From contig JAPLTI010000158.1 in assembly GCA_026398285.1 (NCBI GenBank), positions 1 to 37,171 of the forward strand: a stretch of 37,171 nt of DNA, written 5' to 3'. The stretch's first letter is position 1. The number at the start of each line of letters is the position of its first letter. Below, one piece after another: positions 8,217 to 16,043 of the stretch. The position numbers and the translations under genes were made by a program. The notes under the pieces are model-generated. The model saw only the letters and a list, made by a program, of their open reading frames with translations. It made no database searches and was not told the DNA's origin. This DNA is from Verrucomicrobiota bacterium. Its GTDB lineage: Bacteria > Verrucomicrobiota > Verrucomicrobiia > Chthoniobacterales > Terrimicrobiaceae.

Positions 8217-8922
8217 AATTGACGGCGTCCTGCTCGTAGACAAAGCTCCAGGCATGACATCCCACGATGTCGTGGCGATAACCCGCCGTGCGCTGAACAC
8301 CAAAAAAGTCGGCCACTGCGGCACGCTGGACCCGCTCGCTACAGGGCTCTTGATCATCACCATCGGCCGAGGAACAAAAATCCAAGACCTCCTCATGAGC
8401 GAGGACAAGGAGTATGTCGGCACGCTGGGCCTCGGTGAGATCACGGACAGCCAAGACTCCGACGGACAGGTCATCGAAACCCGGCCGGTCCCCGATTTTA
8501 CCCGCGATCAATTGGATGCGGCGTTCGCCAAATACCATGGCGATTTTTATCAGACGCCGCCGATGGTTAGCGCCATCAAGAAAGATGGTGTGCCACTCTA
8601 CAAGCTCGCGCGTCAGGGCAAGACCGTGGAACGCGAGCCACGCTTCGTTCATGTTTACGCACACGAGATTCAATCCGTGAGAATGCCGGAAGTGGATTTC
8701 CGCGTTGTGTGCAGCAAGGGATTTTATGTCCGCACCTACGCAAACGACATCGGCATGGAGCTCGGCTGCGGAGCACATCTCAAATCCTTGCGCCGCACGA
8801 AATCCGGACGATTCAATGTGGAAGGTGCGGTGACCATTGAAGAACTCAAGGCGGGACCGATTGAAGCCATCGCGCAGCGCGTCCTCAGCCTCCCCGCCGT
8901 TTCGCGGCTTCGCGGTGCCTGA
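8200..8922 (+). CDS. truB: tRNA pseudouridine(55) synthase
   Basis: TruB isomerises U55 to pseudouridine in the T-loop of tRNAs. The 240-residue protein carries the family motif around the catalytic aspartate, GHCGTLDPLATGLL (Asp44). It also has KEYVGTLGLGEITDSQDSDG, the YQTPPMVSAIKKDGVPLY-like block and the C-terminal GFYVRTYANDIG motif. It lacks a PUA domain, consistent with the shorter TruB form. It overlaps the end of the DHH gene by 17 bp, and its stop TGA shares a base with the ATG of ribF. There is no recognisable Shine-Dalgarno sequence. Confidence 0.96.
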   Translation: MKSGTEIDGVLLVDKAPGMTSHDVVAITRRALNTKKVGHCGTLDPLATGLLIITIGRGTKIQDLLMSEDKEYVGTLGLGEITDSQDSDGQVIETRPVPDFTRDQLDAAFAKYHGDFYQTPPMVSAIKKDGVPLYKLARQGKTVEREPRFVHVYAHEIQSVRMPEVDFRVVCSKGFYVRTYANDIGMELGCGAHLKSLRRTKSGRFNVEGAVTIEELKAGPIEAIAQRVLSLPAVSRLRGA

Positions 8923-9863
8923 TGAAAATCCTTCGTTCCATCGAAGCCCTTGCGGAAATCGATGCGCCGGTCGTGCTGGCAGCAGGTGTCTTTGATGGCC
9001 TGCATCTCGGCCATCAGGCAGTGCTCCGCGCGGCCATAGAATCCGCCGCCCGCATTGGAGGCGTTCCAGTCGCACTGACATTCGACCCCCATCCCGCTGT
9101 CATCCTGCGTCCAGACAAGGCCCCAAAACTTCTGACGCCTCTGGATTTCAAGCTGGAACTCATTGAGCGCCTTGGCATCGAACACGCCCTCGTCATCACA
9201 TTCGACGCCGCTTTTGCTGCCATCGAAGCTGAGGACTTTGTTTTGAAGCTCTGCCACACCGCGCCAGAGCTTACCGGCATCTGCATCGGTGAAGGCTGGC
9301 TGTTTGGCAATGGCAGACGGGGAAATGCCCGTTTGCTGCAAACACTCGGAATGAAAAACGGCTTCTTCACTAGCGCCACCGCGCCAGTCCTCATGGATGG
9401 GGAAGTCGTCAGCAGCACACGCATCCGGGAAGCCCTCGCTTCAGGCAATCTGCCCGCAGCCGCACGCCTCCTTGGCAGAGACTTTGCCGTTCGTGGCAAG
9501 GTCACACGCGGTGCCGGACTCGGAGCAAAACTCGGCTTCCCCACGGCCAATATCGCCACCGGCCATCAGCAATATCCAACGGACGGGGTTTACGCCATCC
9601 AAGCAACATGGAACGCCAAGACATACCAAGGCGTGGCAAACATAGGGCTGCGTCCGACCGTTTCGGATGACAAGCAACGCGTTCTAGAGGTGCATCTTTT
9701 TGATTTTTCCGCCGACCTTTACGACACCGAAATCGAAGTCGCGTTTCTTAATTATCTCCGGCCTGAGAAGAAATTTGAAAACAAAGACGCCCTCTGCGTG
9801 CAGATCCGCGAGGATGTGGGCGCAGCGCGTGAGTGGTTTCAAAACCGGACTGCCGCAGCATGA
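8922..9863 (+). CDS. ribF: Bifunctional riboflavin kinase / FAD synthetase
   Basis: RibF phosphorylates riboflavin to FMN and adenylylates FMN to FAD in the cytoplasm. The 313-residue protein has an N-terminal nucleotidyltransferase-like FAD synthetase domain (GVFDGLHLGHQAVLR near residues 23-37; FDPHP near 51-55). The C-terminal flavokinase domain begins near residue 185 (RDFAVRGKVTRGAGLGAKLG, then FPTANI; VANIGLRPTV; EVHLFDFSADLYD). Both domains look complete. It is the last gene of the standard truB-ribF pair. The 4-bp ATGA overlap at its end joins it to the ATP-grasp/alpha-E gene. Confidence 0.96.
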   Translation: MKILRSIEALAEIDAPVVLAAGVFDGLHLGHQAVLRAAIESAARIGGVPVALTFDPHPAVILRPDKAPKLLTPLDFKLELIERLGIEHALVITFDAAFAAIEAEDFVLKLCHTAPELTGICIGEGWLFGNGRRGNARLLQTLGMKNGFFTSATAPVLMDGEVVSSTRIREALASGNLPAAARLLGRDFAVRGKVTRGAGLGAKLGFPTANIATGHQQYPTDGVYAIQATWNAKTYQGVANIGLRPTVSDDKQRVLEVHLFDFSADLYDTEIEVAFLNYLRPEKKFENKDALCVQIREDVGAAREWFQNRTAAA

Positions 9864-12382
9864 ACTCGCCTTGGCATTTCGGCACCTACGACGAAATGTC
9901 CGGCCCAGATGGCCGTCCGCGCGAGGTTTACAAAGCCCTCTCCGAACGGCTTCAAAAAACACCGCGCGCACAATTGCGGAGCCTCGACGAGCAGCTTGAA
10001 GCAACCATGCGCGAGATGGGGGTCACTTTCGACATCCACCGCGACCGCCCATGGGGAGCCCGCGCCTGGTTCTGCGACCTCCTACCCCAGATTTTTACGC
10101 CCACCGAGTGGGGGCCACTGGAAGCCGGAGTGCGCCAGCGTCTGCGGGCTTTCGAGCATTTTCTCAAAGACATCTACGGTCCTAAACAAATCCTGCACGA
10201 CGGTGTGTTGCCGGTTTCCCTTGTTCTGGGCAGCGAGTTTTTCCAGCGCCCGGCAGCCGGCCTCCCGTTGCCGGGGGATGCATTTCTGCACTTGAGCGGT
10301 GTCGCGGTTTGCCGCCTGCCGGATGGAACGCTCGCCGTGAAGCACCATTATTTCAGCCACGCTTCCGGCATGTCCTACATGATCCAGAACCGCCGTGCCC
10401 TCACGCGGGTCATCCCCCAATCCTTCCACGACACCGGCATCCACTCGATTTCCGATGTTCCCACCGGCATTCTGGAAATGCTGCGGTCGCATTCTTCCCA
10501 GCCGGATCCCATGGTCGTGCTCCTGACTCCCGGCCCGCTCAGTCCGGCCTATTCGGAGCATAGCTTTCTTGGCCGCCGTATGGGCATCCCGCTCGTGCAA
10601 GGCGGGGATCTCCTGGTGCTCAATGACGAGGTCTATTTGAAAACCGTCTCGGGCTTGAGCAAGGTGGATGTCATCTACTCGCGCCTTACCGACCGGTGGC
10701 TCGACCCCATGGTTTTCCGTCGTGACTCAATGCTCGGCGTTCCCGGGCTCATACACTGCATCCGCAAAAAAAGCGTGGCCGTCGTCAATGCCATCGGCTC
10801 CCAGCTTTCGGATGACCGCGCGCTGTTGCCATTCTCCTCGCAAATCATCCGCTACTATCTCGGCGAGGCGCCCCTTCTACCCACGCTTCCAACTCATTGG
10901 CTCGGCGATCACGATCAGCGCGAACTGGTGCTGGCGGACATCGAGAAATTCACAATCCGGGGGCTCTACGGCGAACGCATCTACCTTGGAGGTGATGGCC
11001 ATCTCCCGTCGCAGGAAAAAATCGACGCCGTTCGCGCGGAAATCCTCGGCGACCCCGCACGCTATGTGGCGCAACCGCAGGCGTGTGATGCCCAGACCAT
11101 TTCCTTTCAGGATGGGGAGCGCCGGAAAAGCCGTCAGGACCACATTCTTTTCGCTCTTCGCAAAAGCGGCGGGGATATCGAAGTTTTCCCCGGCGCACTC
11201 ACGCGCGTCTCGACGAAAGATTCGGAATTCACCTCCTCCGAACTTGGCGGCGGCAGTAAAGACACTTGGGTTCAAGTGGGCGTGGATAAAAAATCCGACG
11301 AATGGGATCCCTCGCGGCAAGTGGACTCGAAAATTCCGCTCCATGGCGTGACTAGCCGCGTGGCAGAGGCCTACTACTGGCTCGGACGCTATCTCGAGCG
11401 CGCCTACGACCTGGCCGGAATGGTGAGCGTCATCGAATCCCTCGAGCTCGAGGAGCTGAATCCCACCGAGCGGATGAACTACCGTCCCGTCTGGAACCGC
11501 ATCCTCCCTATGCTGGAAGGGTCGGGCTCCGCGTCCCGCCGCACGATTTCAAGCCCAGAGGGCCGCTACCGCCTCACCTTCGATCCCGCTGAGCCCGGCT
11601 CGGTCATCAGCACGATCCACCGTGCCTTCAGCAACGCCGAGTCGGTGCTCGAAACCTTAAGCCTCGATGCTTGGGGCGTGATGAGCGGACTCCGCGCGCG
11701 TTTTGATGCGGTGAATTTCCAACCCGATGCTCCCACCGAGACGCTGGCAAACGCGAGTCGCGAGTTCTGCTTGTTCGCCCGCGAGATGATTCCCCGGTTT
11801 TTTGGAACGGCTAAATGCACGATGCTGGCGGATGATGGATGGAGCTTCTGCGAAATTGGGCAGCTTCTCGAGCGCGCGGCCATCACGGCAAATGCCGTCA
11901 CCTCCATCGCCGGTCCGCTTCTGCAGACCTCCCGCGCAAGCCTGCGGCCGCACGCGGTCGAGATTCGCCTTTCCGCTTTTCTACGCCTCCTAAACAGCCG
12001 CGACATCTACCGGCGCGTTTACCAGATGCGCATCGAGCCGCTGCCTCTTCTCGAGCTTCTTTGGACAAATCCCGTGGCTCCGCGCTCGGTCGTTCGCTGC
12101 CTGCAAGGCTGCGCCGCGCGCATCCGCGAAGGGGAGAATGTGCTCTCGCCCGCCACAGACAAGGCCCTTTCAACAATCGAACGCCTGATCGAATCCATCC
12201 AGGCCAGCGATTGGGAGGCATTGCTCTCCAGTAAAAAATCAGGCGCGTCGAAATCCGCCCTGCAGGCCCATTCCGATGACCTTCTCCAAAGCCTGCTCGG
12301 ACTTCACACCGTGATCTGCGACAGCTTTCTGAACCATCAAGTGCTCATGCACGACGAAACAAAGCCTCTTTTCACCGCCTGA
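9860..12382 (+). CDS. Circularly permuted ATP-grasp type 2 / alpha-E fusion protein
   Basis: This 840-residue protein joins two families that are usually separate neighbours. About residues 1-490 form the circularly permuted ATP-grasp type 2 domain (DUF404/DUF407, COG2308), a predicted amidoligase. Visible blocks are RPWGARAWFCDLLPQIF, VDVIYSRLTDRWLDP, GVPGLIHCIRKKSVAVVNAI and IIRYYLGEAPLLP. From about residue 497 an alpha-E helical domain (COG2307) begins with SRVAEAYYWLGRYLERAYDL. Comparative genomics work (Iyer, Aravind and colleagues) linked these families to transglutaminases as a peptide-synthesis or peptide-modification system; the product is unknown. I chose ATG 9860, which overlaps the ribF stop by 4 bp. 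An ORF start at 9833 would add nine residues. Two transglutaminase genes follow at once. Confidence 0.93.
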   Translation: MNSPWHFGTYDEMSGPDGRPREVYKALSERLQKTPRAQLRSLDEQLEATMREMGVTFDIHRDRPWGARAWFCDLLPQIFTPTEWGPLEAGVRQRLRAFEHFLKDIYGPKQILHDGVLPVSLVLGSEFFQRPAAGLPLPGDAFLHLSGVAVCRLPDGTLAVKHHYFSHASGMSYMIQNRRALTRVIPQSFHDTGIHSISDVPTGILEMLRSHSSQPDPMVVLLTPGPLSPAYSEHSFLGRRMGIPLVQGGDLLVLNDEVYLKTVSGLSKVDVIYSRLTDRWLDPMVFRRDSMLGVPGLIHCIRKKSVAVVNAIGSQLSDDRALLPFSSQIIRYYLGEAPLLPTLPTHWLGDHDQRELVLADIEKFTIRGLYGERIYLGGDGHLPSQEKIDAVRAEILGDPARYVAQPQACDAQTISFQDGERRKSRQDHILFALRKSGGDIEVFPGALTRVSTKDSEFTSSELGGGSKDTWVQVGVDKKSDEWDPSRQVDSKIPLHGVTSRVAEAYYWLGRYLERAYDLAGMVSVIESLELEELNPTERMNYRPVWNRILPMLEGSGSASRRTISSPEGRYRLTFDPAEPGSVISTIHRAFSNAESVLETLSLDAWGVMSGLRARFDAVNFQPDAPTETLANASREFCLFAREMIPRFFGTAKCTMLADDGWSFCEIGQLLERAAITANAVTSIAGPLLQTSRASLRPHAVEIRLSAFLRLLNSRDIYRRVYQMRIEPLPLLELLWTNPVAPRSVVRCLQGCAARIREGENVLSPATDKALSTIERLIESIQASDWEALLSSKKSGASKSALQAHSDDLLQSLLGLHTVICDSFLNHQVLMHDETKPLFTA

Positions 12383-12384
12383 CT

Positions 12385-13263
12385 ATGCTGTTCAACATTG
12401 TTCACACCACGGGCTATGTTTACGCAGACACGGCTATGGAGGCTTACCTGGAAGTGCGCCTCACACCGCCCGTCAGGCCTGAACAGGGTGTCCTCCGCCA
12501 CCGCATCGTATTCAAACCCGCCGCCGAAGCCTCCGACTACATCGACTATTTCGGAAACCGGACGACTTTCTACTCGATGACATTGCGCCACCGGCAACTC
12601 AAGGTGACGAACCGTTTGACCGTCCGCACACTCCCTCGCGTCCTGCCAGAGAGTGGACTCGCACTCACCATTGCTGAGGCCCGGCAGATTTTAAAATCCC
12701 GAACCGGAGTTTTCGACTACTTGCAACCGACCGAGGCGATACCGGTGGATGCCGAATCGAGTGCATGGGCGAGGGACATCTTGCGGGAAAACCGGCCTCT
12801 GCGGGAGGGCCTCGATGAGCTGAACAAAACGATTTACCGGGAGTTCAAATACCGCACGGGTTCGACGGAGATCGAGACGCCTCTTTCGCTGATCTGGAAA
12901 AAACGCGAAGGCGTCTGCCAGGATTTCGCCCATGTGATGATCAGCGTCCTGCGAGCCGCTCGCATTCCCTGCCGCTATGTGTGCGGCTACATCGAGTCCG
13001 AGCCGTCCGTTTCAGCCAACCCTTCCCTCAAGCGCCTGGTCGGATCTCTGGCCACACATGCGTGGGTGGAGGTCCTGGTTCCCGGCATGGCTTGGGTGGC
13101 GCTGGATCCGACAAACAACCAATGGTGCGGCGAGCAACATGTCACAGTCGCCGTGGGCCGCGACTTCCTCGATGCCGCCCCCGTGCGGGGAACTTTCAAA
13201 GGTTCAGCCTCGCAAAAGCTGAAAGTGCATGTGAGCATGCAGCGAATTCCTGAAAAACTATGA
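12385..13263 (+). CDS. Transglutaminase-like cysteine protein (first of two)
   Basis: The 292-residue protein belongs to the transglutaminase-like superfamily of COG1305 type. An N-terminal beta domain (about 1-120; MLFNIVHTTGYVYADTAMEA) precedes the papain-like core. The predicted catalytic triad is complete: Cys178 in GVCQDFAHVM, His225 in THAWVEVLVP and Asp241 in ALDPTNNQW. There is no signal peptide, so it is probably cytoplasmic. It starts 2 bp after the ATP-grasp/alpha-E stop and overlaps the second transglutaminase gene by 4 bp. Context suggests it cleaves, hydrolyses or transfers the amide bonds made by the ATP-grasp partner. Whether it is a protease, amidase or true transglutaminase is unknown. 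Confidence 0.9.
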   Translation: MLFNIVHTTGYVYADTAMEAYLEVRLTPPVRPEQGVLRHRIVFKPAAEASDYIDYFGNRTTFYSMTLRHRQLKVTNRLTVRTLPRVLPESGLALTIAEARQILKSRTGVFDYLQPTEAIPVDAESSAWARDILRENRPLREGLDELNKTIYREFKYRTGSTEIETPLSLIWKKREGVCQDFAHVMISVLRAARIPCRYVCGYIESEPSVSANPSLKRLVGSLATHAWVEVLVPGMAWVALDPTNNQWCGEQHVTVAVGRDFLDAAPVRGTFKGSASQKLKVHVSMQRIPEKL

Positions 13264-14108
13264 AACTCAAAATCAAAAAGGAATCGGTCTACACCTACGA
13301 GGGCAAGGTGTCATTTTCACCACACCATGTGCGAATTTTTCCTCGCATCGACTTGTCCGTAAAGGTCGAGCGCATCCATTTCGATACCCAATCGGGTGCC
13401 GATGTGCAGTTCCGGCAAGACCTCTTCGATAACCATATCGCTTATTGTTTCTACCCGGAGATGTCAGTGACGCTTCCCTTCCGCGTGGAACTCGATCTCG
13501 AAGTGAAGGAGAAAAATCCCTTCCATTTTCTACTGGAGCCACATGCCCTGCAGGTTCCGCCCCAATATACCGAGGACGAACTTGCGGTTCTTGCTCCGTA
13601 TCTCGCACCGGTGGCCGGATGCAAACTTCCAGCCCCTCTAGCGCCCTCCGGTCCGCGCCCAACGGTCGAGACGATTCTAAATTTCAACCACTGGATTTTC
13701 GACAACATCGAGTATGAGACGAGGCCGCAAGGCATGCCGCACACGCCGGAAGAGACTTTGAAAAAAGCCAGCGGCTCCTGCCGGGACTTTGCGGCTCTTC
13801 TCACGGAAAGTCTCCGCCAGAACGGCGTGGCCGCGCGCCTCGTCAGCGGTTTTGTCTGGGAAGGCGATAAGCCCGAGTCCGAAAAACGCGCCTCCAGCTC
13901 CATGCACCTCTGGGTCGAAGCCTGCCTGCCAGGCGCAGGGTGGATTGGCATGGATCCGACCAACGGTGTGCTCACAGACCATCACTTCGTCGCCACGGCA
14001 GTCGGCCGCCGACATGATGATGTGGCACCAATCAGCGGCGTTTACTACAGCAGCACGCCATTTGCCAGCAGCCTTGCCACCAGTATCTCGGTGGAGAAAA
14101 TCGCGTGA
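13260..14108 (+). CDS. Transglutaminase-like cysteine protein (second of two)
   Basis: This 282-residue relative of the preceding protein keeps all three predicted catalytic residues: Cys174 in GSCRDFAALL, His216 in MHLWVEACLP and Asp232 in GMDPTNGVL. Its N-terminal beta region (KESVYTYEGKVSFSPHHVRIFPR) differs clearly from the first copy, so this is an old paralogue pair and not a recent duplication. No signal peptide is seen. Its ATG overlaps the TGA of the previous gene by 4 bp, and it ends the coupled run that starts at nusA. A 108-bp gap then separates it from the dehydrogenase gene. Different substrate specificities for the two copies are likely but unproven. Confidence 0.9.
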   Translation: MKLKIKKESVYTYEGKVSFSPHHVRIFPRIDLSVKVERIHFDTQSGADVQFRQDLFDNHIAYCFYPEMSVTLPFRVELDLEVKEKNPFHFLLEPHALQVPPQYTEDELAVLAPYLAPVAGCKLPAPLAPSGPRPTVETILNFNHWIFDNIEYETRPQGMPHTPEETLKKASGSCRDFAALLTESLRQNGVAARLVSGFVWEGDKPESEKRASSSMHLWVEACLPGAGWIGMDPTNGVLTDHHFVATAVGRRHDDVAPISGVYYSSTPFASSLATSISVEKIA

Positions 14109-14216
14109 GGACTTCACCAACCCTTCACCGCACAATATCGGGAAACCAGCCAGGCCTCCCAATCGTAAATTAAAAAGCAGGCAGGTTCACATGGGCCGAC
14201 CACACGCTCACACATC

Positions 14217-15029
14217 ATGAAATTTTTTGAAGGCTGCACGGCACTGATCACAGGAGCATCCTCCGGACTGGGGGCGGAATTCGCGCGCCAACTCGCCCCG
14301 CTCGCCTCGTGCCTCGTTCTTGTGGCCCGGCGCAAAGATCGTCTCGAGGAACTCGCCTCGACGCTGCGTTCGATCCACCCCCAACTCGATATCCGTGTCT
14401 TCGAGGCTGACCTGACCCTCTCCGACCGTCGCCACGCTCTGGCCGATTGGCTCGCCAACGAAAAGCTCGATATCAATTTCCTCATCAACAACGCAGGCCT
14501 CGGCGATCACGGGCATTTCGAGTCCAGCGACTGGACCCGCGTGCAAGAGATGATCGACCTCAACATCACCGCGCTCACCCATTTGACCCACCTGCTTGCG
14601 GGACGAATGATCGTTCGCGGCCGGGCGGCCATACTCAATGTCAGCAGCGTGGCGGGATTTTTCCCTCTGCCGAACATGGCAGTTTACGCAGCCACAAAAG
14701 CGTATGTCACCAGCCTGTCGGAGGCCCTTGCCATGGAGTTGCGTCCAAGAGGCATCACCGTCACCGCCCTCTGTCCCGGACCCGTGCCGACAGAGTTTTT
14801 CGATATCGCCACCCGGCCTGGCGAGCAGGATCAGGCCTCCCATTTTGAAACCTTCCCGGCCTTTGTCGTTTCCGCTGCCGAAGCCGTGCGCGATGGTCTC
14901 CGCGCCGTGGCCAACGACCGCACCCGCGTCATTCCCGGCCCACTGCTCGCGGCAGCCGTTGCCGTGGCACTTGCCATCCCCTTCTGTATCGTCCGCCGCA
15001 TTCTCACTGCAAAAGCCGCATCTTTTTAG
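14217..15029 (+). CDS. Short-chain dehydrogenase/reductase
   Basis: A classical SDR of 270 residues. It has the N-terminal cofactor motif TGASSGLG (about 12-19), NNAG at the end of beta-4, a serine in LNVSSVAG (about 141-148), and the YxxxK catalytic pair in VYAATKAY (Tyr157, Lys161). The PGPVPTEFF segment is also typical. The C-terminus (about 243-262) is hydrophobic and may be a membrane-associated helix. The arginines after strand 2 (VARRKDR) suggest a preference for NADP, as in the DltE/YqjQ-like subgroup. The substrate is unknown. It lies 12 bp upstream of the prenyl synthase gene and may share its transcript. Confidence 0.9.
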   Translation: MKFFEGCTALITGASSGLGAEFARQLAPLASCLVLVARRKDRLEELASTLRSIHPQLDIRVFEADLTLSDRRHALADWLANEKLDINFLINNAGLGDHGHFESSDWTRVQEMIDLNITALTHLTHLLAGRMIVRGRAAILNVSSVAGFFPLPNMAVYAATKAYVTSLSEALAMELRPRGITVTALCPGPVPTEFFDIATRPGEQDQASHFETFPAFVVSAAEAVRDGLRAVANDRTRVIPGPLLAAAVAVALAIPFCIVRRILTAKAASF

Positions 15030-15041
15030 AAAATCCGTCCG

Positions 15042-16043
15042 ATGCCCACATCCACCACGAGCCACTCCGAGTCCCTCTCCTTCGCCGAGGCATTCGAACT
15101 CATCAATCCACACCTCTACACAGTCGAGGAACGCATCCGCGCCCAGGCCAAATCGTTCGATCCTGCCGTGGAGGGTTATGTCTCCTACATCTGCGGCGCG
15201 GGCGGTAAACGCCTGCGACCCGCTCTGGCGCTTCTCTCCGCCGGAGCCACTGGAAAAATCACCCCCGGCCATGTGGATCTCGCGGTGATCCTTGAACTCA
15301 TACACATCGCAACGCTCGTTCACGATGACATCATCGACGGCGCGGAACTCCGCCGCGACCAACCCTCGGCCAATGCCAAGTGGGGCAACTCCATCAGCGT
15401 CCTCCTCGGCGATGTGCTCTTTGCCCACGCGCTTAAGCTTTCCACAAATTTCAGCAACAGCGAAATCTGCCGCCGCATCGCGGATGCCGCCTCCGAGGTT
15501 TGTTCCGGCGAGATCATCCAGACCCAGCGCCGCTTCGATCTCAAGCTGACCACGGCCGATTACTACCGCATTATCGAAATGAAGACGGCCGCCCTCTTCA
15601 CCGCAGCCTGCGAGCTGGGCGCATTCATCAGCGAGGCCAGCCCCGCTGTGATCGGATCTTTCAAAACCTTCGGCACCAAACTCGGCGTCGCCTACCAGAT
15701 CTACGACGATATTCTCGACTTCGCCGGTAATGAGGAGGAGACCGGCAAAACGCTCGGGACCGATCTCCAAAAAGGAAAATTCACCCTCCCCGTGCTGCTG
15801 ATGCTCCAATCTGGAAAAGATGTCACCGCCCTGCGCGACATGCTGCTCAATGATGAGCCCGGAAGCACAGCCGCCCTCGCTGCTATTCTTCAAGAGGCGG
15901 GAACGATTGAGAATGCGAAAGCTATCGCCAACAGACTCATCGCCGAAGCCGTCGAACAACTCGACGGAGTTCAGGACAACCGCTACGCACGCGGCCTGCG
16001 CGCGATTCCTGAGCACTTGCACAGCCTCCTCAAGGGGCTGTGA
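15042..16043 (+). CDS. Trans-type polyprenyl diphosphate synthase
   Basis: This enzyme condenses isopentenyl diphosphate units onto an allylic primer to make long all-trans chains for quinone side chains or other terpenoids. The 333-residue protein has the substrate-binding GGKRLRP motif. The first aspartate-rich motif is DDIIDGAELRR (Asp95, Asp96, Asp99), and the second is DDILDF (Asp222, Asp223, Asp226). GTDLQKGKFTLPVL follows. The length fits IspB/HepT-type synthases (about 320-340 aa). Chain length cannot be read reliably. Its last 14 bp overlap the end of the convergent flavoprotein gene. Confidence 0.93.
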   Translation: MPTSTTSHSESLSFAEAFELINPHLYTVEERIRAQAKSFDPAVEGYVSYICGAGGKRLRPALALLSAGATGKITPGHVDLAVILELIHIATLVHDDIIDGAELRRDQPSANAKWGNSISVLLGDVLFAHALKLSTNFSNSEICRRIADAASEVCSGEIIQTQRRFDLKLTTADYYRIIEMKTAALFTAACELGAFISEASPAVIGSFKTFGTKLGVAYQIYDDILDFAGNEEETGKTLGTDLQKGKFTLPVLLMLQSGKDVTALRDMLLNDEPGSTAALAAILQEAGTIENAKAIANRLIAEAVEQLDGVQDNRYARGLRAIPEHLHSLLKGL

